NCBI GenBank assembly: GCA_026707325.1
Contig: JAPOXA010000066.1
Location: forward strand, 1-64,000
Direction: 5' to 3'
DNA from: Acidobacteriota bacterium
GTDB lineage: Bacteria > Acidobacteriota > Thermoanaerobaculia > Multivoradales > Multivoraceae
DNA: 64,000 nt
Positions 43,845-53,683 of the stretch are shown piece by piece. Each line of letters opens with the position of its first letter. The first letter of the stretch is position 1. The notes beneath the pieces were generated by a model. The model was not told where the DNA came from, ran no database searches, and was given only the letters and a program-made list of their open reading frames with translations. The translations under genes were made by a program, and so were the position numbers.

Positions 43845-43893
43845 CGCGCGAATCTTAAGGGCTTGCGCCGTAGAGCGCTACGCGTGAGCTGGC

Positions 43894-43913
43894 GGCGCGG
43901 GCGCGCCCGCGCC
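43894..43913. promoter_or_regulatory. 20-bp perfect palindrome in a divergent intergenic region
   Basis: GGCGCGGGCG and its complement meet without a spacer at 43903/43904, between the divergent DUF5916 (copy 3) and DUF3500 genes. It could be an operator for a dimeric regulator that serves both genes. High GC content makes chance palindromes more likely, so the call is weak. Confidence 0.3.
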
Positions 43914-43999
43914 GATGCGCGATACGCTGGAGCGTCCGAACCGGCAACGAGCCGGCCCGGCAATCGAAGCCGGAACCGACAGACCGCAGGAGACATACG

Positions 44000-45037
44000 A
44001 TGTCCGCACGCATGCTGTTGATCGCCCTGGGCTGCGCCGGCGCGGCTGGGTTCCTCGGCGCCGCCGGCAACGGCAAGACCTCCGACACGATGGCCTCGGC
44101 GGCGAACAACCTGCTCGCCGCCTTGAGCGACGAACAGCGGGCGACCGTCATGCTCGACTTCGACGCCGCCGAGCGCGTCGACTGGCACTTCATCCCCAAG
44201 GAGCGCAAGGGGCTTTCGATGCTGGACATGGACCCAGCGCAGCACCACCTGCTCCACGTCCTGCTCAGTGCCTCGCTCAGCCGCACAGGCTACGGCAAGA
44301 CGGCCACCGTGATGAGCCTGGAGTCCGTGCTGCGCAAGCTCGAGGAAGCGGCCGGCGCCAACCGCTTCACCTCGATGCGCGACCCGCTCCGCTACCACGT
44401 GACGTTCTTCGGAGAGCCGAGCGAAGACGGCGACTGGGGCTGGAGTTTCGAAGGACACCACGTGTCGCTCAACTTCACCGTCGTCGGCGGCGAGGCGACC
44501 GCCTCCAGCCCCCTCTTCCTGGGCGCCAACCCGCACCGCGTTCCCAGCGGTCCGCGCGAAGGTCTGCGCGCCTTGGGCAAGGAAGAGGACCTCGCCCGGA
44601 CGCTGCTCGATTCCCTCGACGACGACCAGCGAAAGCAGGCCGTGATCGGCGATGAGGCGCCCCGCGACATCTTCACGTCGAACAAGCCGCGAGTGGAACC
44701 GGAGGAACCCGAGGGCCTGCCCGCAAGCGGGCTCCGCCCCGACCAGCGGGAACTCCTGAACGCCCTGATCGAGGAGTACGCCGGCAACGTGCCGCCGGAC
44801 CTGGCCGAGAAGCGTCACGCCCAGGTCGAAGCGGCCGGCGACGCGATCCACTTCGCCTGGATCGGTCCGGTGGAGTCCGGCGCGCCCCACTACTACCGGG
44901 TGCAGGCGCCCGACTTCGTCATCGAGTACGACAACGTCCAGAACCGCGCGAACCACAGCCACACCGTCTGGCGCGACTTCGACGGCGATTTCGGCCGCGA
45001 TCTGCTGGCGCAGCACCACCGCGACTACAAGCACTGA
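44000..45037 (+). CDS. DUF3500 domain protein
   Basis: The 345-residue protein has a short signal peptide (cut near GAAG). It is assigned to DUF3500 by the pattern AALSDEQRATVMLDFD, RVDWHFIPKERKGLSMLDMD, GWSFEGHHVSLNFTVV, TASSPLFLGANPH and the late block FAWIGPVESGAPHYYRVQAPDFVIEYDNVQNRANHSH-type, in which repeated His and Glu could bind metal. The family is uncharacterised. AGGAGA precedes the ATG. It is followed 65 bases later by the amidohydrolase on the same strand, which has its own strong ribosome site. A hydrolytic role is possible but not shown. Confidence 0.85.
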   Translation: MSARMLLIALGCAGAAGFLGAAGNGKTSDTMASAANNLLAALSDEQRATVMLDFDAAERVDWHFIPKERKGLSMLDMDPAQHHLLHVLLSASLSRTGYGKTATVMSLESVLRKLEEAAGANRFTSMRDPLRYHVTFFGEPSEDGDWGWSFEGHHVSLNFTVVGGEATASSPLFLGANPHRVPSGPREGLRALGKEEDLARTLLDSLDDDQRKQAVIGDEAPRDIFTSNKPRVEPEEPEGLPASGLRPDQRELLNALIEEYAGNVPPDLAEKRHAQVEAAGDAIHFAWIGPVESGAPHYYRVQAPDFVIEYDNVQNRANHSHTVWRDFDGDFGRDLLAQHHRDYKH

Positions 45038-45102
45038 AACGGCCGTCCAACGGCGGCAAAGTCGTTGCTAGGGTAGCGCCCCCAAACCACCCAGGAGGCG
45101 CT

Positions 45103-46125
45103 ATGTCAGCATCCAAGCCCGGCACGGCCGGGTGGCTTGCCCAGGTCCAGGAAGAAACCGTCGACCCGTCCCGGCGGATCGTCGATCCACACCACCACCT
45201 CTGGCGGCGACCCACGGGCGACTATCTGCTCGAAGACCTGTGGGGCGACACGGAGGCAGTCGGCTCCGACGGCCAGAGCCACAACATCGAGAAGACGGTG
45301 TTCGTCGAGTGCCGGGCCTGCTACCGCGAGGACGGTCCCGACCACCTGCGGTGCGTCGGCGAGACGGAGTTCGTGGCGGAAGCTGCTTCCGCCTCGGCGG
45401 AAGGCGATGGAGCCACGATCTCCGGCATCGTCAGCCACGCGAACCTGACCCTGGGCGAAGGCGTCACGGAAGTGCTCGACGCCCACGAGGCGGCCGGCAA
45501 CGGACTGTTCCGGGGCATCCGCCACTCCGGCGCCCGCGACCCCCACCCCGAGCACCTGCGCATCGCCGGGCGCGCGCCCGAGGGCCTCTACGCCCGCGAG
45601 GACTTCCGGCGCGGCATGAAGGTGCTGGGCGACCGCGGCCTGACCTTCGACACCTGGCACTACCACCACCAGAACCGCGACTTCGCGGCCCTGGCGCGCG
45701 CCGTGCCCGGGACGACGATGATCCTCGACCACTTCGGTACGCCGCTGGGCGTCGGCCCCTACGCCGACAAGCGCGAGGAGATCTTCGAGGCCTGGAAGGA
45801 CGACATCGCCGAGATCGCCGCGTGCCCCAACGTGGTCGCCAAGATCGGCGGCCTCGCGATGCCGGACAACGGCTTCGGCTGGAGCGAACGCGCCACTCCC
45901 GCGACCTCCGACGAGCTCGTCGCCGCGCAGCGCCGCTACTACCTGCACACGATCGAGTGCTTCGGCCCGGACCGCTGCATGTTCGAGAGCAACTTCCCCG
46001 TCGACAAGCTCTCGATCCCGTACCACGCGATGTACAACGGCCTGAAGAAGATCGCGGCCGGCTTCCCGGACGACGAACAGGACGCCATGTTCTACCGGAC
46101 CGCGGCCCGGGTCTACTCCTTGTGA
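45103..46125 (+). CDS. Amidohydrolase-family metal-dependent hydrolase
   Basis: The 340-residue TIM-barrel enzyme belongs to the amidohydrolase-2 group. It has the metal motif IVDPHHHLWRRP at the start of the barrel, a His in WHYHHQNRD, ILDHFGTPLG and the late block MFESNFPVDK with the conserved Asp. There is no signal peptide, so it acts in the cytoplasm. Enzymes of this group include 2-pyrone-4,6-dicarboxylate lactonase, ACMSD-like decarboxylases and L-fuconolactone hydrolase. The substrate cannot be chosen. GGAGG lies 6 to 8 bases before the ATG. Its stop is followed by ~110 gene-free bases before the convergent toxin gene. Confidence 0.87.
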   Translation: MSASKPGTAGWLAQVQEETVDPSRRIVDPHHHLWRRPTGDYLLEDLWGDTEAVGSDGQSHNIEKTVFVECRACYREDGPDHLRCVGETEFVAEAASASAEGDGATISGIVSHANLTLGEGVTEVLDAHEAAGNGLFRGIRHSGARDPHPEHLRIAGRAPEGLYAREDFRRGMKVLGDRGLTFDTWHYHHQNRDFAALARAVPGTTMILDHFGTPLGVGPYADKREEIFEAWKDDIAEIAACPNVVAKIGGLAMPDNGFGWSERATPATSDELVAAQRRYYLHTIECFGPDRCMFESNFPVDKLSIPYHAMYNGLKKIAAGFPDDEQDAMFYRTAARVYSL

Positions 46126-46237
46126 GGCTGCGGCTCCAGGTCGGCGCCCGCGGCCTGCTGGCCGCCGCGTCCGCCTGGGGTCAGGCTCAGGAACTACTCA
46201 ACTCCGGTGTACGTCCGATCGCGGCCCTAACAAGCCC

Positions 46238-46630
46238 TCATCCGGCGCTCGCGCCAGCAACGGCTCCCAGCGCCTGATCGAAGGTACGCACCTCTCGCAC
46301 ACCGCGACGGCGGCAACTGGCGAGATGGCAGAGGTCCCTGGCTCCCAGAGCTGGGTGCAGTTCGTGGAGCTGTCTGGCCAACGTCACGTCCTCGTGTTCA
46401 AGCGGCCAGACCTCAACCCTGGCTCTGGTGATCAACGACAGCGCCCGGTCGAGCGCCCGTAGTCGGGCCACTGGCAGGTAGGCATGAACCAGCTCCTGGA
46501 CCACCTCAGCCGAGGTGCAAAGAGGCGTTGCATTGTCGACGGAGTCCGCGAAGAACTTGCGGGCGGTGTCCCTGAGCGGGTGCGGACGGCCCACCGCGTA
46601 CATGAAAACGTTCGTGTCAACGAAGATCAC
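46238..46630 (-). CDS. vapC: VapC-type PIN-domain ribonuclease toxin
   Basis: The 130-residue PIN protein has the acidic residues of the family: Asp5 in FVDTNVFMYA, Glu in TSAEVVQELVHAY, Asp in GARDLCHLA and the late Asp in TFDQALG. Such toxins cut tRNA or rRNA and are held inactive by their antitoxin. The start is GTG and overlaps the antitoxin stop by four bases (GTGA), the usual operon order of antitoxin first. The C-terminus is short. It is convergent with the amidohydrolase. The catalytic set looks complete, so an active toxin is expected. Confidence 0.88.
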   Translation of the reverse strand: MIFVDTNVFMYAVGRPHPLRDTARKFFADSVDNATPLCTSAEVVQELVHAYLPVARLRALDRALSLITRARVEVWPLEHEDVTLARQLHELHPALGARDLCHLASCRRRGVREVRTFDQALGAVAGASAG

Positions 46631-46923
46631 GTACTCGAAGCGCCCCGTCTACGCGACTCATCGATGACCGCGAGGTGTTCGCTCCACTCCGGCTCGGCAT
46701 CGGGGCCTTCGATCGCATCGCAGCCCTGGAAGAATGCCTCGAGGTCCTCTGGCGTCTCGAACGGATCGGATCGCTGCCCTGCAGCCAGCCGCTGATGTGC
46801 GGCCGCCCTCAGCCACGCGCTCAGCGTCATGCCCTCCCTCTTAGCTTGGTGGACGAACCTGTCTCGGTCTTCATCGGGGATCAGCAACTGCACTCTGGTC
46901 ATTCTCGTCTGCGCCTCGCCCAT
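46627..46923 (-). CDS. vapB: VapB-like ribbon-helix-helix antitoxin
   Basis: The protein has 98 residues, or 91 if it starts at the second Met (46902). The N-terminal TRVQLLIPDEDRDRFVHQAKREGMTLSAWLR has the strand-helix-helix pattern of RHH DNA-binding proteins, and the acidic C-terminus (DPFETPEDLEAFFQ) would wrap around the toxin. The complex is expected to repress its own promoter. An AT-rich imperfect palindrome stands directly upstream of the start. The gene overlaps the toxin start by four bases. The family is assigned by pattern and context, not by a distinctive sequence motif. Confidence 0.8.
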   Translation of the reverse strand: MGEAQTRMTRVQLLIPDEDRDRFVHQAKREGMTLSAWLRAAAHQRLAAGQRSDPFETPEDLEAFFQGCDAIEGPDAEPEWSEHLAVIDESRRRGASST

Positions 46924-46925
46924 CA

Positions 46926-46948
46926 GTATGTGTATCCAGCATACATAC
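46926..46948 (-). promoter_or_regulatory. Candidate operator of the toxin-antitoxin operon
   Basis: A 23-base imperfect palindrome has GTATGTGT and ATACATAC as its two ends, with seven of the eight outer pairs matching. It lies 2 bases upstream of the antitoxin start. It is strikingly AT rich for this genome and contains TATGCT and ATACAC boxes that could serve as the -10. Autorepression by the RHH protein is the expected use. Confidence 0.5.
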
Positions 46949-47083
46949 GACGGCCTATCCGCGTCTACCTCAGGGAGGCTCAGGCGCTACTGACCTAGAC
47001 GTAGGCAGGGCGCGATCTTCGGTCCCGGCTCGCCCTCCCAGGCGTCCGGAGTCACGTCCGCGACAACCGACGACCTCCAGCCT

Positions 47084-47247
47084 GGGCGAGCGCCGGAAGC
47101 CGTCCCAGCGGGCTGGAGGCAAGCGACGCCCGACGCCCGCACGCCTACCTCTGCCGTGACGGAGCGCAGCCGACCGAAGCGAGCGCCGACACCCCACCAA
47201 CCAGGAAAGCGCGAGCGGCCGCAGGGACGGCCTTCCGGCGCTCGCCC
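47084..47247 (-). repeat. Structured intergenic repeat A, copy A1
   Basis: Terminal arms 47084-47106 and 47224-47247 pair over 23 bp with one bulged base. Inside are two blocks identical to copy A2: 24 bases at 47104-47127 (starts CCCAGCGGGCTGG) and 26 bases at 47161-47186 (starts GGAGCGCAGCCG). The outer stem sequence differs from A2, but both pair, so base changes are compensated. The copy lies ~50 bases downstream of the acyl-CoA dehydrogenase stop. This gap of 373 bases between the antitoxin and that gene holds no other feature. A folded RNA or a mobile palindromic repeat are the options. Confidence 0.6.
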
Positions 47248-47296
47248 GGGCGGGTGTAGCCGACGCCGCCGCGCCCCCGCGCCGTCCCGGTGACGC

Positions 47297-48571
<1,275 letters not shown>

Positions 48572-48936
48572 GGCTCTCTTGCTCCTTCTCCCAGAAAGAC
48601 AGGGCTCTGTGATTTGAGGCCGCGAAGCTATCGCAGCCGGCCGGCAGACGCCACAGTCGGGGTGTCCCGGTCGCCGTTTCGGGCGGTCGCCCGATTCAAG
48701 AACCGGAATCCGGGATCCGAATCATGGATCCGCCGGATCCAGCGGTTCGTAGAGATCCGTTCAGGACAGTGAGTTTCCACGTTCGGACCCCCGAGAGCCA
48801 ACCGACGCCTGAACTCGACAAACCCGCGTGGAAACGACACCAAACGGCCTGGCCAGGTGCTCGCCCCATCTTCGTCACAACAACTGGCATCCGCCTTGCT
48901 CAACGGACTTGCGCCCCACAACAGGAGGGACCTTCC
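48572..48936. other. Gene-free region before the TonB receptor
   Basis: These 365 bases lie between two divergent genes. GGATCC occurs three times close together (48713, 48726, 48735), and a fourth GATCC follows at 48754-48758. No consensus promoter, terminator or conserved structure was found. A frame open from 48724 into the receptor gene is judged not to be its start. Confidence 0.4.
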
Positions 48937-51666
48937 GTGTTGTCACATCTTCAAAACGAACATCGAGAAAGCCGCACCGGCACGAGCCGAAGCGCGATCC
49001 TCGGTCTATCCGCCGTCCTGGCGCTTGCTTTCCTGGCCGCCCCGGCGACCGCACAACTCACGGGCCGGCTGGCCGGCCACGTCATGGACGCCGAGGGAAC
49101 GCCGCTTCCCGGCGTCACGGTAACCGTCAACTCCCCCAACCTGATGGGCTCTCGGACCGACTTCGCGGACGCCGACGGCGGCTTCAGCTTCCCCAGCCTG
49201 CCGCCGGGCGTCTACACCGTCGAAGCCGAGTTGGATGGCTTCATCCCGCAACAACGGACCGAGGTCGAGGTCCGATTGAACCGCGTCACGGAAATCCACT
49301 TCTCGATGCCTGCGGGCGAGTTCGGTGAAGAAGTGATGGTCGTCGCCGAAACTCCCGTAGTCGATCCCGAGCAGGTGTCGACCTCGCAGACATTCGGCGC
49401 CGAGTACCTCAAGAAAGCCTCTATCGGCTCGGCCAACCGGAGCTACCAGAGTGTGCTGACCGACGTCGGCGGCGTCGCGGGCGGATCGAACCCGAACGTC
49501 TTCGGCTCGACTCTGGGCGAAAACTCCTTCGTCGTGGACGGCGTGAACACGACGGATCCGGTCACAGCGACCTGGAACATCAACATGAACTTCGACACGG
49601 TCCAGGAGATCAACTTCGAGACCAGCGGATTCGAGGCTCGCTACGGAAACGCGACCGGCGGCGTGGTCAACGTCGTCACGAAGTCCGGCGGCAACTCGTT
49701 CTCGGGCAGTCTGGACGTGCGCTACCGCGACACGGACTTCAACACCAGCGGCGAACACTTCGACACGGACGACAACGTCGTCGAGTTCCAGGAGACGGCC
49801 GCCACACTGGGCGGTCCGATCCGCCGGGACGAACTCTGGTTCTTCGCCGCGGCCAACCCGGTGAAATCGAAGAACACCCCCACCGAGTCGCCGGCCACCC
49901 GCGACTTCGAAGGCATGAACCTCAACGGCAAGCTGACGTGGCAGGCCAGCCCGGAGTGGCAGCTCACCGGCCGGTACATCGGCGAAGACGCAACGATCAC
50001 CAACGCGAACGCTTCCCGCTCCGTGGCGCCGGAAGCCACCCGCTACCAGGAGCAGCCGAAGACAATTCTCGGCGTGGACGCGCTCGGACTGTTGACCTCG
50101 AACCTGCAGTGGCACATCAAGGCCGGGACGGTCCGCGGCGAGCTGAACTCGTTCCCGCAGAGCCGCGACTTCGACACGATCGGTCACGTCGACTCCTTCG
50201 GCGACGGCTCGCGTTCGGTGAACTACACGAACCAGCAGTTCTCGACCCGCGACCGGGACGACCTAACGACGAATCTGGTCTGGTTCACCGATGGCGCCGC
50301 GGGCGACCACGAAGTCGAGGTGGGTGTGGAGTACGCCAGCAACTTCTTCGCCACCCAGAACAACGCCACCGGAGGCGGCTACTCGTTTGGCGACCGTTTC
50401 GGCGCGCCCTACACGCTCCTCTTTTCGCCCATCGAGTCGCCGGCCGAGAACGACGGCAGGCAGTTCACCGCGTACGTCCAGGACACATGGCGCGTACTGC
50501 CGAACCTGACGCTCAAGCTCGGTCTGCGCCACGATGAAGTCGCGTTCGAGAACGACATCGGCAACGAGGTGGCGGCCCTGTCCAAGCTGCAGCCGCGGTT
50601 CGGGATTGCCTGGGATATCGGCGGCGACGCCAGGACAGTCGCTCGCGCAAACTGGGGCCGCTTCATGCACCCGAACGCCCTCACGCTGCCGAGCTTCGCG
50701 AGGGTCAACCAGTTCCCGACGGTCCGCTGGATCTCCTGCTCGTCGTTCCGGCCGCAACTCGGCGCGAACTGCCGCGACGCGTACCCCGGTGAACAAACAG
50801 TCGGCGGCCTGACCTTCTCGAACTGGATCGCCGACCCTGCAGGGTTTGATCCGAACGGCTGGTTCTACAACACGGTGTTCTCGAGTACCGCGAGCAGGAT
50901 CTCGGCCGATCTCGAGCCGACCTACGCCGACCAGTGGAGCGTCGGCGTCGAACGCGAACTGACCCGACGCACATCGATCGGCCTGACCTACATCACCAAG
51001 GAGACCCTGGACATCTTCGAAGACACCTGCAATGGCAACCTGCCGGCGCCGGCCGCCGGGGCGGACTGCGATTTCTACGTCATGGCGAACCTGCCGGGAC
51101 TGGTGCGCGACTACAGCGGCTTCGTCCTCGACTTCGAGTCCCGCTTCACGGACTGGTTCCACGTTCTCGCTTCGTACACGAACTCCGAGTCCGAGGGAAA
51201 CGTCGGCTACACGCAGAACGCCGGGGTCGATTTCGACATCTATCCGGACCACTTCGAGAACACGTACGGGTATCTCTCGGACCACCGGAGGCACCGGGTC
51301 AAGGTGAACGGCTTCGTCGATCTGCCGCTCGACTTCGGGCTGGCGGTCGAGGGTTTCTGGTCGTCCGCGGGCGTCTACGCGCCGACGGTAGCATCCGAGA
51401 CCTACGGCCGTATCTTCACGGAGCGGCGCGGCAGCCGGGAAGCGAACGACCGCTACGGCATGGACGTCCAGGTATCGAAGGGCTTCATCTTCGGACGCGA
51501 CCTGCGCTTCGAGCTGATCGGCGCGGTGTTCAACGTCTTCGACGAAGAGCAGGTCACGACGGTCTGCACACGAGTCGAGGGTTGCGCGGGCGGCCTGGAT
51601 CTGGATGCAGCCACGGCGTACGTGCAGCCGCGGCGCTTCGAAGCGGGAATCCGTTTCGAGTTCTAG
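48937..51666 (+). CDS. TonB-dependent receptor with carboxypeptidase-regulatory-like N-terminus
   Basis: The 909-residue outer-membrane protein has a signal peptide (cut near ATAQL), then a carboxypeptidase-regulatory-like beta-sandwich (GHVMDAEGTPLPGVTVTV ... GVYTVEAELDGF), a plug domain (FVVDGVNTTDPVT, EINFETSGFEARYGNATGGVVNVVTKSGGN) and a ~600-residue barrel that ends with a terminal aromatic residue (FEF). It would import a large ligand with energy from TonB. No partner gene is near, so the ligand is unknown. The GTG start is chosen because AGGAGG lies 8 bases upstream. A longer frame from 48724 would place non-coding-like sequence before the signal peptide. Confidence 0.9.
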   Translation: MLSHLQNEHRESRTGTSRSAILGLSAVLALAFLAAPATAQLTGRLAGHVMDAEGTPLPGVTVTVNSPNLMGSRTDFADADGGFSFPSLPPGVYTVEAELDGFIPQQRTEVEVRLNRVTEIHFSMPAGEFGEEVMVVAETPVVDPEQVSTSQTFGAEYLKKASIGSANRSYQSVLTDVGGVAGGSNPNVFGSTLGENSFVVDGVNTTDPVTATWNINMNFDTVQEINFETSGFEARYGNATGGVVNVVTKSGGNSFSGSLDVRYRDTDFNTSGEHFDTDDNVVEFQETAATLGGPIRRDELWFFAAANPVKSKNTPTESPATRDFEGMNLNGKLTWQASPEWQLTGRYIGEDATITNANASRSVAPEATRYQEQPKTILGVDALGLLTSNLQWHIKAGTVRGELNSFPQSRDFDTIGHVDSFGDGSRSVNYTNQQFSTRDRDDLTTNLVWFTDGAAGDHEVEVGVEYASNFFATQNNATGGGYSFGDRFGAPYTLLFSPIESPAENDGRQFTAYVQDTWRVLPNLTLKLGLRHDEVAFENDIGNEVAALSKLQPRFGIAWDIGGDARTVARANWGRFMHPNALTLPSFARVNQFPTVRWISCSSFRPQLGANCRDAYPGEQTVGGLTFSNWIADPAGFDPNGWFYNTVFSSTASRISADLEPTYADQWSVGVERELTRRTSIGLTYITKETLDIFEDTCNGNLPAPAAGADCDFYVMANLPGLVRDYSGFVLDFESRFTDWFHVLASYTNSESEGNVGYTQNAGVDFDIYPDHFENTYGYLSDHRRHRVKVNGFVDLPLDFGLAVEGFWSSAGVYAPTVASETYGRIFTERRGSREANDRYGMDVQVSKGFIFGRDLRFELIGAVFNVFDEEQVTTVCTRVEGCAGGLDLDAATAYVQPRRFEAGIRFEF

Positions 51667-51749
51667 TAGCCATGTAGCCGTTCGCTAGCCCGTCAGTGGG
51701 CAGCGGACGGCCAGGGTCCGGCGTCTCAAAAGGGGCGAGGCGTCGGGCC

Positions 51750-52286
51750 CTATCCCACCTCCACGGCGGAAGCACGACTCAAGTCGCGCAGCCGGCCGGC
51801 CTGCTCTTCGCTCAGGCCGTGGACCCGCAACAACAACCGACCGTTCGCGACGTGGTGGTCCAGATCCGAAGCCCGGCCACGGCCACTCCGGATCGCCCGG
51901 CCCGGGAGCAGGCCACCCTCCCAGAGCACGCGCAGGACGGTCATGATGATCAGCCCGAGCGCCGTGCCCTCGTACGTCACCACGCCTATTGGCGGCCCGG
52001 CGACGATCGACATGCCGCCGGTGGGCAGCGGATAGGCCAGCGCCGTGCCGGCCGCCAGGCCGAAGGCGGTGAGGCCGCCGAGGACCGCGCCGGACAGGGC
52101 GAACAGCAACACGCGGGACTTCAGCTTCGGCAGCGGCAGTTCGCCTTCTTCCAGCGGCGCCGGACTCCGCACTTCGACCTGCGAGGCCGCGACGCCCGAC
52201 TCGAGCGCGGCTTCGACGACCGCCCGCACGTCCTCGACGCGCTCGTAGGCGGCTTCGACCAGATGCCGCTCTGCGGCCGCCGTCAT
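51750..52286 (-). CDS. actD: DUF3341 protein, ActD-like subunit of an alternative complex III
   Basis: The 178-residue protein has two transmembrane helices, VLLFALSGAVLGGLTAFGLAA and, after PLPTGGMSIVAGPPIGVVTYE, LGLIIMTVLRVLWEGGLLP. The pattern is that of DUF3341/ActD, a membrane subunit of the quinol-oxidising alternative complex III. The start overlaps the end of the NrfD gene by four bases (ATGA). It is the last gene of the minus-strand run. In complete act operons the next genes are actE (monohaem cytochrome) and actF (second NrfD). Neither is present, and the TonB receptor is convergent 83 bases on. Confidence for the DUF3341 family is high, but for the complex less so. Confidence 0.82.
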   Translation of the reverse strand: MTAAAERHLVEAAYERVEDVRAVVEAALESGVAASQVEVRSPAPLEEGELPLPKLKSRVLLFALSGAVLGGLTAFGLAAGTALAYPLPTGGMSIVAGPPIGVVTYEGTALGLIIMTVLRVLWEGGLLPGRAIRSGRGRASDLDHHVANGRLLLRVHGLSEEQAGRLRDLSRASAVEVG

Positions 52287-53683
52287 GCCCCACCTCCGCC
52301 AGGTACCGGTGCCGCCGCCGTCCCCGAGGTCGCCGCGGCGTCCGAAGTCGCACCACCCGCTTCGCCACTTCCCCCGTGCCGCCAGCCCTCCCGCATCTCC
52401 CAGACGGAAACGATCGGCAGCAACTGAGTGAACGTGAAGTAGAGGCAGGCGAAGACACCGACCGCTCCGATCATGATCCCGAGTTCCACCCAGCTCGGCA
52501 TGTAGTCGCCGATGCTGTAGGCCAGCCGCGGCGTCGACAGGGCCGGCACAACGATCAGGAACCGTTCGAGCCACATGCCGACGAGCACGCCGCAGCCGAC
52601 CAGGGCGGTCGGCAGCGGGCGCCGGCCGCGCGGGAAGGAGAGCACCGCGACCGGAATCACCAGGTTGACCACGACCATCGTCCAGAACGGGACCGCAAAG
52701 TCGCCGTGCAGCAGGACGTGGTGCACGTTCTTCTCGAACAGGTCGCCGCTGTACCAGACGGTCAGGTGCTCGGCGAACGTGAAGTAGCCCCAGACCAGGG
52801 ACATCGTTACGAACAGGAGCCCGAGGTTGTTGAACACCCGGTCGGTCAGGAAGTGCTCGAGCGCGAGGCCGCGGCGTAGCAACGCCATCGCGATCATCAG
52901 CACGGCGATCCCCGAGAAGATCGCGCCGACGACGAAGTAGGGCCCGAAGATCGTGCTCTTCCAGCCCGGCGTCTGGGTCATCGCGAAGTCCCAGGACACG
53001 ATCGTGTGAACCGAGACCGCGACCGGGATGATGCCGACGGCAAGAATGCGGATCCCCCACTCCAGGCTGTGCCACTGCTGCGCGGTGCCCCGCCAGCCGA
53101 GCGCGAGGACCGCGTAGAAGCGCTTCCTGAGGCCGGCCGCCGCCCGGTCCCGCATGACCGCCGCGTCCGGGATCAACGGCAGGAACAGGTAGAGGGCACT
53201 GCCGATGATGTAGGTCGTGATCGCGGCGATGTCCCACACCAGCGGCGACCGGAAGTTGGGCCACAGCATCCGGCTGTTCGGGTACGGAACCATGTAGTAG
53301 AAGATCGCCACCCGTCCGAGGTGAATCAGCGGAAACAGGCCGCCGATCGCGAGCGCGAACAGGGTGATCGCCTCGGCCGAACGGGTCACCGGCCGCCGCC
53401 ACTCCGCCTTGGTTACTCGCAGGATCGCCGAGATCAGCGTGCCGGCATGGCTGATGCCGATCCAGAAGACGAAGTTGATGATGTAGAAGCCCCAGAACAC
53501 GGGCCGGTTGATGCCGGTGACGCCGATGCCGTTCGCGATCTGGTAGCCCCAGCAGTAGATGAAGACCAGAGCCAGCGCGCCGCTGGCGAGGGAACCGACG
53601 AGCAGACCCGGACGCCGGCGGTCGAGACGGCCGAGCAGTTGACCGTCGAGGACAGCGGCCGAGGGCTGGGACGCCGCCGTCAC
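52283..53683 (-). CDS. actC: NrfD/PsrC-type membrane subunit, ActC-like
   Basis: The 466-residue protein has about ten transmembrane helices. Blocks [29 protein letters not shown]-like ([28 protein letters not shown]), [25 protein letters not shown] and [13 protein letters not shown] fit the ActC branch of the NrfD family. This subunit binds and oxidises quinol at the periplasmic side and may move protons. The start is GTG, overlapping the stop of the iron-sulfur subunit (GTGA), and the end overlaps ActD, so the three are tightly coupled. The C-terminal ~30 residues are alanine/glycine rich. A second NrfD subunit (ActF) is not in the window. Confidence 0.88.
   Translation of the reverse strand: [466 protein letters not shown]

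Noticed and set aside
46150-46165. Terminator hairpin after the amidohydrolase
   Set aside because: GCGGCC/GGCCGC with a TGCT loop has only 6 pairs and no T tract.
48724-48936. Earlier ATG for the TonB receptor
   Set aside because: The added residues look non-coding and precede the signal peptide. A strong AGGAGG directs the GTG at 48937.
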